Shown here: one piece after another, positions 39,487 through 48,094 of the stretch
Numbering within the stretch: the first letter of the stretch is position 1
Layout: the number at the start of each line of letters is the position of its first letter
Source: Lysobacter_L cavernae
GTDB lineage: Bacteria > Pseudomonadota > Gammaproteobacteria > Xanthomonadales > Xanthomonadaceae
NCBI RefSeq assembly: GCF_042648505.1
Contig: NZ_JBHRXK010000006.1
Coordinates: forward strand, 62,001 to 126,000
Length of the DNA: 64,000 nucleotides
Reading direction: 5' to 3'
The notes under the pieces: generated by a model
Seen by the model: the letters and a program-made list of their open reading frames with translations, nothing else
What the model was told of the DNA's origin: nothing
The model's database searches: none
Translations under genes and position numbers: made by a program

Positions 39487-41115
39487 ATGGATAGACGTTC
39501 TTTCCTGACCATGTCCGGCATCGGTGTCGCCGGGCTGATGCTGCCGTTCGGCCGCGCCATCGCCGCCGAGGCGCTGCTGGTGCCGCTCGACGTCGCCAAG
39601 AAGAAGGCCCTGGCCGATGCCGCACTGGCCGCGGCGACCGCATCGGGCGCCTCGTACTGCGACGTGCGCATCGGCCGCTACCTGCGCCAGTTCGTGATCA
39701 CGCGCGAGGACAAGGTCCAGAACGTGGTCAACACCGAGTCGACCGGCATCGGCATCCGCGTGCTGGTCAACGGTGCCTGGGGCTTCGCCGCCACCAACGA
39801 GCTGGGCACCGCCGGCGTGGCCAAGGCCGCGCAGCAGGCCGCCGCGATCGCCAAGGCCAACGCCAAGATGCAGACCGCGCCGGTGCAGCTGGCCAAGGCG
39901 CCGGGCGTCGGCGAGGTGTCGTGGAAGACGCCGATCAAGAAGAACGCGATGGAAGTGCCGCTCAAGGACAAGGCCGACCTGCTGCTCGGCGTCAATGCCG
40001 CCGCGATCAACGCCGGCGCCAGCTTCGTCAACTCGATGCTGTTCCTGGTCAATGAGCAGAAGTACTTCGCCTCCACCGACGGCAGCTACATCGACCAGGA
40101 CGTGCACCGGATCTGGGCGCCGATGACGGTGACCGCGATCGACAAGGCCAGCGGCAAGTTCCGCACCCGCGAGGGCCTGTCCTCGCCGATGGGCCTGGGT
40201 TTCGAGTACCTCGACGGCGACAAGGCCGGCAAGTTCGTCTCGCCCAACGGCGTGGTCAACTACGGCCTGTCCTACGACATGTTGGAAGATGCGGTCGCCG
40301 CGGCCAAACAGGCCAAGGCCAAGCTGACCGCGCCGTCGGTGAAGCCGGGCAAGTACGACCTGGTGCTCGACCCGTCGCACACCTGGCTGACCATCCACGA
40401 GTCGGTCGGCCATCCGCTCGAACTCGACCGCGTGCTCGGCTACGAGGCCAACTACGCAGGCACCAGCTTCGCCACGCTCGACAAGCGCGAGCAGCGCTTC
40501 CAGTACGGCAGCGACCTGGTCAACCTCTTCGCCGACAAGACCCAGCCGGGCAGCCTCGGCGCGGTCGCTTACGACGACGAAGGCGTGAAGACCAAGAAGT
40601 GGGACCTGATCAGCAACGGCAAGCTGGTGGACTACCAGACCATCCGCGACCAGGCCCACATCCTCGGCAAGACCGAATCCGACGGCTGCTGCTACGCCGA
40701 TTCGTGGTCGAGCGTGCAGTTCCAGCGCATGGCCAACGTCTCGCTGGCGCCTGGCAAGAGCAAGCTCAGCGTCGCCGACATGGTCAAGGACGTCGAGAAC
40801 GGCATCTACATCATCGGCGACGGTTCGTTCTCGATCGACCAGCAGCGCTACAACGCCCAGTTCGGTGGCCAGTTGTTCTACGAGATCAAGAACGGCCAGA
40901 TCACCCGACAGATCGAGGACGTGGCTTACCAGATCCGCACGCCGGAGTTCTGGAACGCCTGCGTCGCCGTCTGCGACGACAGCGACTACCGCCTGGGTGG
41001 CTCCTTCTTCGACGGCAAGGGCCAGCCGGGCCAGGTCTCGGCTGTCTCGCACGGCTCGAGCACGGCGCGCTTCAACGGCATCAACGTCATCAACACCGCC
41101 CGCAACCTCGGCTGA
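39487..41115 (+). CDS. Tat-exported TldD-like metallopeptidase, copy 1
   Basis: A 542-residue TldD/PmbA-family peptidase. It begins with a twin-arginine signal (MDRRSFLTMSGIGVAGLMLP, then A-x-A near 27), so the folded protein should be exported. The metal site H-E-S-V-G-H is at 304-309 in L-T-I-H-E-S-V-G-H-P-L-E-L-D, as in TldD (H-E-x-x-x-H). TldD with TldE forms a heterodimeric protease in E. coli; TldE is encoded 21 nt downstream. ATG 39487 is preferred over 39454 because it places the Tat motif at the N-terminus. It opens a nine-gene same-strand cluster. The C-terminal cysteine that acts as third zinc ligand in E. coli TldD is not obvious. Confidence 0.9.
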   Translation: MDRRSFLTMSGIGVAGLMLPFGRAIAAEALLVPLDVAKKKALADAALAAATASGASYCDVRIGRYLRQFVITREDKVQNVVNTESTGIGIRVLVNGAWGFAATNELGTAGVAKAAQQAAAIAKANAKMQTAPVQLAKAPGVGEVSWKTPIKKNAMEVPLKDKADLLLGVNAAAINAGASFVNSMLFLVNEQKYFASTDGSYIDQDVHRIWAPMTVTAIDKASGKFRTREGLSSPMGLGFEYLDGDKAGKFVSPNGVVNYGLSYDMLEDAVAAAKQAKAKLTAPSVKPGKYDLVLDPSHTWLTIHESVGHPLELDRVLGYEANYAGTSFATLDKREQRFQYGSDLVNLFADKTQPGSLGAVAYDDEGVKTKKWDLISNGKLVDYQTIRDQAHILGKTESDGCCYADSWSSVQFQRMANVSLAPGKSKLSVADMVKDVENGIYIIGDGSFSIDQQRYNAQFGGQLFYEIKNGQITRQIEDVAYQIRTPEFWNACVAVCDDSDYRLGGSFFDGKGQPGQVSAVSHGSSTARFNGINVINTARNLG

Positions 41116-41136
41116 CCGGCGCCAGGAGACTTACGA

Positions 41137-42471
41137 ATGAGCATTCTTACCGAAGAGCAGGCCAAGGCCATCCTCGACAAGGTCATCAAGCTGTCCAAGG
41201 CCGACCAGTGCACCGCGTCGCTGACCGGTTCGATCGACGGCAACATCCGTTTCGCGCTGAACAACATCTCCACCAGCGGCATCGTCAGCAACACCGACCT
41301 GGCCGTGGAAGTGGCGTTCGGCAACCGCGTTGGTACCGCCACCATCAACGAGTTCGACGATGCCGCGCTGGAGCGCGTGGTGCGCCGGGCCGAGGACCTG
41401 GCCAAACTGGCGCCGGAAAACCCGGAGTTCATGCCGGCGATCGACAAGCAGAGCTACAAGGCCAGCCCGACCTTCAGCGCGTCGACCGCAGCGATCACGC
41501 CGGAGCAGCGCGCCCAGATCGCCGCTGCTTCGATTGCGCCGTGCAAGGCCGAAAAGCTCATCGCCGCCGGCTTCCTCGAGGACGGCCAGAGCTTCGTCGC
41601 CTTCGCCAACTCCAAGGGCAACTTCGGCTACCAGCAGGCCACCGCATTCAACTACACCTGCACGGTGCGCACCGAAGACGGCCGCGGCTCGGGCTGGGTC
41701 GGCCGCAACGTCAAGGACGCGTCCGACTTCAAGGCCGACAGCGACATCCGCACCGCGATGCGCAAGGCCACCGAGTCGGCCGAAGCCAAGGCGCTGGAGC
41801 CGGGCAAGTACACCGTGATCCTGGAGCCGGCCGCGGCCGCCGGCCTGATCTCGTTCATGATGAACTTCTTTGACGCGCGCCAGGCCGATGAAGGCCGCAG
41901 CTTCCTGTCGAAGAAGGGCGGCGGCAACAAGCTCGGCGAGCAGGTCTACGATCCGCGCGTCAACATCAGCGCCGACCCGTGGGACGAGCGCGCGTCGGTG
42001 ATGCCGTGGGACAGCGAGGGCCTGCCGCGCGAGAAGACCGCGATCATCGAGAACGGCAAGGTGTCGTACCTGCAGTACTCGCGTTACTGGGCCAAGAAGC
42101 AGGGCAAGCGTGCGGTCGGCGAGCCGGGCAACCTGCTGATGGCCGGTGGCGACAAGACCACCGCGCAGCTGGTCGCGGGCACGCAGAAGGGCATCCTGGT
42201 CACGCGCACCTGGTACATCCGCATGGTCGATCCGCAGACCGTGCTGCTGACCGGCCTGACCCGCGACGGCACCTTCTACATCGAGAATGGCGTCATCAAG
42301 CACCCGGTGAAGAACTTCCGATTCAACGAGTCGCCGGTGATCATGCTCAACAACATCGAGGAGCTCGGCAAACCGGTGCGTGTGTCCGGCGACGAGTCCT
42401 CGTTCGTGATGATGATTCCGCCGATGAAGCTGCGCGACTTCACCTTTACCTCGCTCTCGGATGCGGTCTGA
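41137..42471 (+). CDS. TldE/PmbA-like subunit without signal peptide
   Basis: A 444-residue TldE/PmbA-family protein with no H-E-x-x-x-H site, as expected of the non-catalytic partner of TldD. Family features include I-V-S-N-T-D-L-A-V-E-V-A-F-G-N-R at about 48-63, the V-I-L-E-P-A-A-A-A-G-L-I core and the C-terminal N-N-I-E-E-L-G-K-P-V-R-V-S-G. The N-terminus MSILTEEQAKAIL is cytoplasmic in type: no Tat, Sec or lipoprotein signal. It lies between two Tat-signal TldD genes (21-nt and 6-nt gaps), so if it works with them it must be co-exported or the complex must form before export. ATG 41137 follows AGGAGACTTACGA. Confidence 0.9.
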   Translation: MSILTEEQAKAILDKVIKLSKADQCTASLTGSIDGNIRFALNNISTSGIVSNTDLAVEVAFGNRVGTATINEFDDAALERVVRRAEDLAKLAPENPEFMPAIDKQSYKASPTFSASTAAITPEQRAQIAAASIAPCKAEKLIAAGFLEDGQSFVAFANSKGNFGYQQATAFNYTCTVRTEDGRGSGWVGRNVKDASDFKADSDIRTAMRKATESAEAKALEPGKYTVILEPAAAAGLISFMMNFFDARQADEGRSFLSKKGGGNKLGEQVYDPRVNISADPWDERASVMPWDSEGLPREKTAIIENGKVSYLQYSRYWAKKQGKRAVGEPGNLLMAGGDKTTAQLVAGTQKGILVTRTWYIRMVDPQTVLLTGLTRDGTFYIENGVIKHPVKNFRFNESPVIMLNNIEELGKPVRVSGDESSFVMMIPPMKLRDFTFTSLSDAV

Positions 42472-42477
42472 TCAGCA

Positions 42478-44103
42478 ATGCAACGCCGGGATTTCCTGAG
42501 TTCCACCGGCCTGGGCCTTGCCGCGATGCTGCTGCCATTCGGCCGCAGCATCGCCGCCGAGGCACTGCTCGAACCGGTTGATGGTGCGCGTCGTCGGCTG
42601 CTTTCCGACGCCGCGCTGACGGCCGCCCGTGGCGCCGGTGCGCAGTATTGCGACGTGCGCATCGGGCGTTACCTGCGTCAGTCGGTGATCACCCGCGAAG
42701 CGCGGGTCGAGAACATCGTCAACGGCGAGTCCTCCGGGGTCGGTGTACGCGTGCTGGTCGACGGCGCCTGGGGCTTCGCCGCCACCAACGTCGCGACGAC
42801 CGATTCGGTCGCCGCGGTAACCCGTCAGGCCGCCGCGATCGCGAAGGCCAACTCGCGCCACCAGACAAAGCGCGTCGAACTGGCGCCGACGCGCGGTGTC
42901 GGCGAAGTGCGCTGGGCCACGCCGATCCGCAAGAACGCGATGGCGGTGCCGATCAAGGAGAAGGTCGACCTGTTGCTGGGCGTCAACGCGGCGGCGATGA
43001 AGGCCGGTGCGGACTTCTTCAACTCGACCCTGTTCCTGATCAACGAGCAGAAGTACTTCGCCTCCACCGACGGCAGCTACATCGACCAGGACGTGCATCG
43101 CATCTGGTTGCCGACCACGGCCACCGCGATCGACAAGGCCAGCGGCAAGTTCCGTACCCGCAACGGCCTGTCGGCACCGATGGGCATGGGCTACGAGTAC
43201 CTGGATGCCGACCCGGCGGGCAAGTTCGCCCTGCCCGGTGGCGTGACCGCATACGGCCGCAGCTACGACGTCATGGAAGACGCGGTGGCCAGTGCCCGTG
43301 ATGCCCGTGCCAAGCTCAAGGCGCCATCGGTCAAGCCGGGCAAGTACGACCTGGTGATCGACCCGTCCAACCTGTTCCTGACCATTCACGAGAACGTCGG
43401 CCACCCGCTCGAGCTCGACCGCGTGCTCGGCTACGAGGCCAACTACGCCGGCACCAGCTTCGCCACGCTCGACAAGCGCGAGCAGGGTTACAGGTTTGGC
43501 AGCGACATCGTCAATTTCGTCGCCGACAAGACGCGCCCCGGCAGCCTCGGCGCGGTCGGCTACGACGACGAGGGCGTCAAGACCCGGCAGTGGGACCTGA
43601 TCCGCAACGGTGTGCTGGTCGATTACCAGGCCACGCGCGACGAAGCGCATATCCTCGGCCACAGCGAGTCGCACGGTTGCAGCTACGCCGATTCGTGGTC
43701 GAGCGTGCAGTTCCAGCGCATGGCCAACGTCAGCCTGATGCCGGGCAAGACGCCGCTGAGCGTGGCCGAGATGATCAAGGACGTCGAGCACGGCTTGTAC
43801 GTGCATGGCCGCGGCTCGTACTCGATCGACCAGCAGCGCTACAACGCCCAGTTCGGCGGGCAGCTGTTCTACGAGATCAAACAGGGCAAGGTCACCGGCC
43901 TGGTCGAGGACGCGGCCTACCAGATCCGCACGCCGGAATTCTGGAACGCCTGCACGGCGATCTGCGACGAGCGCGATTTCCGCCTGTACGGGTCGTTCTT
44001 CGACGGCAAGGGCCAGCCCAGCCAAGTCTCGGCGGTCTCGCACGGCGCCAGCACGGCGCGCTTCGACGGCATCAACATCATCAATACCGCCCGGTCGATA
44101 TGA
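42478..44103 (+). CDS. Tat-exported TldD-like metallopeptidase, copy 2
   Basis: A 541-residue paralogue of the protein at 39487, aligning without gaps over at least the first 309 residues. Tat signal MQRRDFLSSTGLGLAAMLLP; metal motif H-E-N-V-G-H at 304-309. It differs from copy 1 mainly in the 30-160 region and in surface residues. It starts 6 nt after the tldE-like stop. Two catalytic-type subunits with one TldE-type subunit suggests either alternative heterodimers or distinct substrates. Its stop overlaps the next ATG (ATGA). Confidence 0.9.
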   Translation: MQRRDFLSSTGLGLAAMLLPFGRSIAAEALLEPVDGARRRLLSDAALTAARGAGAQYCDVRIGRYLRQSVITREARVENIVNGESSGVGVRVLVDGAWGFAATNVATTDSVAAVTRQAAAIAKANSRHQTKRVELAPTRGVGEVRWATPIRKNAMAVPIKEKVDLLLGVNAAAMKAGADFFNSTLFLINEQKYFASTDGSYIDQDVHRIWLPTTATAIDKASGKFRTRNGLSAPMGMGYEYLDADPAGKFALPGGVTAYGRSYDVMEDAVASARDARAKLKAPSVKPGKYDLVIDPSNLFLTIHENVGHPLELDRVLGYEANYAGTSFATLDKREQGYRFGSDIVNFVADKTRPGSLGAVGYDDEGVKTRQWDLIRNGVLVDYQATRDEAHILGHSESHGCSYADSWSSVQFQRMANVSLMPGKTPLSVAEMIKDVEHGLYVHGRGSYSIDQQRYNAQFGGQLFYEIKQGKVTGLVEDAAYQIRTPEFWNACTAICDERDFRLYGSFFDGKGQPSQVSAVSHGASTARFDGINIINTARSI

Positions 44104-44801
44104 ACCGGGCGCAGTTCCTCCGCCTGGTACTGGCAGGCGCGGCGGGGGCCGTGCTGTCGCCGCTGGCGCGGGCGGCAGGAGCTGAGTACGACTTCTGGCT
44201 GACCCGGCTCAAGTACGACTCCGGCGACTGGGACGTCGACCAGCGCATGCCGGCCAACCTGATCACCTCGCTGATCGACTACACCAGCCTGCGCGTCGAC
44301 CCGAAGGAGCACGTGCTGGCGCTGGCCGATCCGAAGATGCTGACGGCACCGTTCTGCTATCTGGCCGGGCACAAGCTGGTCGAGTTCAACCCGGACGAGC
44401 GCCGCAACTTCGAGCGCTACGTGCGCAACGGCGGCTTCGTCTTCGTCGACGACTGCAACCATGACATCGACGGCCTGTTTGCCAAGTCGTTCGAAGCGCA
44501 GATGGGTTCGATCTTCGGGCCGAAAGCGCTGAAGAAGCTGCCCAACACGCACCCGCTGTACCGCAGCTTCTTCGAGTTCAAGGACGGCCCGCCGGCGACC
44601 GGCTTCGAGCTCAATGGCTGGGGTGACGACATCGTCCACGACTACCTGCAAGGGATCGAGATCGACGGCCGCCTCGGCGTGCTCTACAGCAACAAGGACT
44701 ATGGCTGCGAGTGGGATTACGACTGGCGCAACAAGCGCTTCCTGGCCGAAGACAACACCAGGTTCGCGGTGAATATCGTGATGTATGCGTTGAACAGCTG
44801 A
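44100..44801 (+). CDS. DUF4159 protein with exported-type N-terminus
   Basis: A 233-residue DUF4159 domain protein. The N-terminus MNRAQFLRLVLAGAAGAVLS resembles a Tat or Sec signal but lacks the RR pair; cleavage is likely near A-R-A-A. The domain starts D-F-W-L-T-R-L-K-Y-D-S-G-D-W-D-V-D and contains G-G-F-V-F-V-D-D-C-N-H, typical of DUF4159, a class I glutamine-amidotransferase-like fold without known activity. Its ATG overlaps the copy-2 tldD stop, so the two are coupled. DUF4159 genes are known neighbours of MoxR/DUF58/BatA genes, and the same is seen here. Confidence 0.85.
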   Translation: MNRAQFLRLVLAGAAGAVLSPLARAAGAEYDFWLTRLKYDSGDWDVDQRMPANLITSLIDYTSLRVDPKEHVLALADPKMLTAPFCYLAGHKLVEFNPDERRNFERYVRNGGFVFVDDCNHDIDGLFAKSFEAQMGSIFGPKALKKLPNTHPLYRSFFEFKDGPPATGFELNGWGDDIVHDYLQGIEIDGRLGVLYSNKDYGCEWDYDWRNKRFLAEDNTRFAVNIVMYALNS

Positions 44802-44828
44802 CAATGAATGCATCCAGCCCTCTCACGT

Positions 44829-44943
44829 CGTCATTCCCGCGAAGGCGGGAACCCAGCGACGTTGCATTTGCGTTGGGGCTGGCGGCGAAGGCGGATGACG
44901 CGAAGAGCAAAGACACTGGGTTCCCGCCTTCGCGGGAATGACG
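44829..44943. repeat. REP-like palindromic pair inside the tldD-moxR cluster
   Basis: Perfect 28-bp complementary arms at 44829-44856 and 44916-44943, beginning CGTCATTCCCGCGAAGG, flank a 59-nt spacer. The element occupies almost the whole gap between the DUF4159 and moxR genes and ends 23 nt before the moxR start. Confidence 0.9.
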
Positions 44944-44966
44944 GTTCCAGATAACCAGGACCTGCA

Positions 44967-45962
<996 letters not shown>

Positions 45963-45975
45963 GCGCAACCGCTGC

Positions 45976-46902
45976 ATGACCATCGCCTCGACCATCGCCG
46001 ACTTCATCCCGCCTCCGGTGCGCGCGCGGCTGAAAGACCTGCGCCTGACCTCGCGCCGCGCGGTCGGCCTGCAGGGCCTCGGTCTGCACCACAGCCGCAG
46101 CCGCGGCGCCGGCCTCGAGTTCGCCCAGTACCGCGCCTACGAGCCCGGCGACGAGCTGCGCCAGGTCGACTGGAAGCTGTACGCGCGCTCCGACCGCTTC
46201 TTCGTCCGTGAGGCCGAGCGCGAGAGCCCGCTGGCGGTGTGGCTATTACTCGACGCGACCGCCTCGATGGCGCAGGAAGACGCCGCGCGCCCCGGCTGGT
46301 CGCGGCTGGCGGCCGCCAAGGGCCTGGCCGCGTGCGTGGCCGAGCTCGCATTGCACCAAGGCGACCGCTTCGGCCTGGTCGCGCTACGCGGCGACGGCGT
46401 GCGCCTGCTCGCACCCGGCAGCGGCGTGCGTCAGCGCGATCGCTTCCTGCTCGAGCTGCACGCGCTGTCGGCGCACGGTGCGTGGCCGACGCCGGAACAG
46501 CTGCGGCCGCTGTGGGAGCGCATCGGCGCCGGCGATCTGGTCGTGCTGCTCAGCGACGTATTCGATGACGGTGCGATCACGGTCGCCGAACGATTGGCGG
46601 CAGCGCGGCGCGAAGTGCTGGCCATCCAGATCCTGACCGCCGAGGAGCGCGACTTCCCGTTCGCCGGCGGCCACCGTTTCCGCGATCCGGAGACCGGCGA
46701 GGAGCTGCTCGGCGACGGCGCGACGATGCGCGGTGAGTTTCTGACCCGCTTCGCCGCCGCGCGCCAGGCCTTGCACGCGCGCCTGGACACCAGCGGCATC
46801 CGCCACGCGCAGTACGTACTCGACCAGGCCCTCGACCTGCCGCTGCGGCGCCTGTTCGGTGCGCGCGGTTTTGATGAGCGCGGCGCCGCGGAGTACGCGT
46901 GA
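45976..46902 (+). CDS. DUF58 protein (vWA-like partner of MoxR)
   Basis: A 308-residue DUF58 protein. The signature Y-R-A-Y-E-P-G-D-E-L-R-Q-V-D-W-K-L-Y-A-R is at 52-71, and a vWA-like metal site L-L-L-D-A-T-A-S-M at 90-98 (D-x-T-x-S). No membrane segment. In characterised systems DUF58/vWA proteins work as substrate adaptors for MoxR. The gap after moxR is 13 nt, and the next gene begins 10 nt downstream. Confidence 0.9.
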   Translation: MTIASTIADFIPPPVRARLKDLRLTSRRAVGLQGLGLHHSRSRGAGLEFAQYRAYEPGDELRQVDWKLYARSDRFFVREAERESPLAVWLLLDATASMAQEDAARPGWSRLAAAKGLAACVAELALHQGDRFGLVALRGDGVRLLAPGSGVRQRDRFLLELHALSAHGAWPTPEQLRPLWERIGAGDLVVLLSDVFDDGAITVAERLAAARREVLAIQILTAEERDFPFAGGHRFRDPETGEELLGDGATMRGEFLTRFAAARQALHARLDTSGIRHAQYVLDQALDLPLRRLFGARGFDERGAAEYA

Positions 46903-46912
46903 GCGTGCCCGC

Positions 46913-48094
46913 ATGAATCCGGCTTTCTTCGGACTTGGATTCCTGCTGCCGGCGGCATTCGCCGCGCTCGCGGCGGTGCTGCTGCCGCTGCTGATCCACC
47001 TGGCGCGGCGCAGCGAGCAGCGCCCGACCGCGTTCGCCGCGCTGCGCTGGCTGCGGCAGAAGCCCAAGCCACGTCATCGCATCCGCTTCGACGAATGGCC
47101 GCTGCTGCTGCTGCGCCTGCTGTTGCTGATCCTGCTGGCGCTGCTGATGGCCAAGCCGGTGCTGTTCGGCAGCCAGAGCCATGCGCCTTACGTCGCGGTC
47201 GCACCGGGTGTGGATGCGACGCAGGCGCGCGCGTCGCTCCACGCGCCCGATGCACGCTGGCACTGGCTTGCGCCGGACTTCCCCGCGCTGAAGGCCACTG
47301 CGCCCTCGTCGCCTGCGCCGGTCAGCAGCCTGCTGCGCGAACTGGACGCGAGCCTGCCGGCCGACGTGCCGCTGACCGTATTCGTTCCGTCGCGACTCGA
47401 CAGCGTGGACGGTCAGCGCGTGGCATTGAGTCGCAAGGTCGACTGGCGGGTGCTCCCTGTGCGCACGGCGATACCTGCCGCTGCGCCAGTGACCACCGTA
47501 CCGGCGCCGATCGTCAGGCACGCCCCACAGCGCGGGCCGTCGTTGCGTTACCTGCGCGCGGCCTTCACCGCATGGCGCCCGGCCAACGCGCCCGCGTCGG
47601 GCTTCGACATCGTCCCGATGACGCAGCCACTGCCGCGCGACGCGCGCCAGCTCGTCTGGCTGGTGCCAGGCGAGTTGCCCGGTCCCGTGCGGGACTGGAT
47701 ACGCGCCGGCGGAATCGCGCTGGTCGATGCACAGGCGCGCATCGACGACCTGCCGCCAACGGTGCCGATGTGGCGCGACGACAACGGCGACGTGCTGGTC
47801 GATGGCGCCGCGTACGGTCGCGGGCGGCTGATGCGCCTGCATCGCGCGCTCGTGCCGGAGGCGATGCCGCAACTGCTCGACCCCACCTTCCCGACGCACC
47901 TGCGCGCGTTGTTCGAGCCACCCGCGGTGGCACCCGCGCGCGTTGCCGCATCGGAGCACGCGCCGACAACCGGCGCTGCCGCATCCACGCCGCCACCGCG
48001 CGACCTGCAGCCCTGGTTGATCCTGCTGATCGCCGCCGTCTTCATGCTTGAGCGTTGGCTGGCGACGGGGCCGCGACGGGCGGTGGCGCCATGA
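46913..48094 (+). CDS. BatA-like membrane protein
   Basis: A 393-residue protein with the 'aerotolerance regulator N-terminal' (BatA) signature: L-L-P-L-L-I-H-L-A-R-R and T-A-F-A-A-L-R-W-L in the first 45 residues, two membrane segments (about 5-28 and 62-85), a large exported part, and a final membrane segment near residue 372-386. A central region resembles an amidotransferase-like or vWA-like beta-alpha fold (Q-L-V-W-L-V-P-G-E-L-P; G-G-I-A-L-V-D-A-Q-A), but no metal-site DxSxS is evident. ATG 46913 is chosen over upstream frames within DUF58. Its stop overlaps the next ATG (ATGA). Confidence 0.8.
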   Translation: MNPAFFGLGFLLPAAFAALAAVLLPLLIHLARRSEQRPTAFAALRWLRQKPKPRHRIRFDEWPLLLLRLLLLILLALLMAKPVLFGSQSHAPYVAVAPGVDATQARASLHAPDARWHWLAPDFPALKATAPSSPAPVSSLLRELDASLPADVPLTVFVPSRLDSVDGQRVALSRKVDWRVLPVRTAIPAAAPVTTVPAPIVRHAPQRGPSLRYLRAAFTAWRPANAPASGFDIVPMTQPLPRDARQLVWLVPGELPGPVRDWIRAGGIALVDAQARIDDLPPTVPMWRDDNGDVLVDGAAYGRGRLMRLHRALVPEAMPQLLDPTFPTHLRALFEPPAVAPARVAASEHAPTTGAAASTPPPRDLQPWLILLIAAVFMLERWLATGPRRAVAP

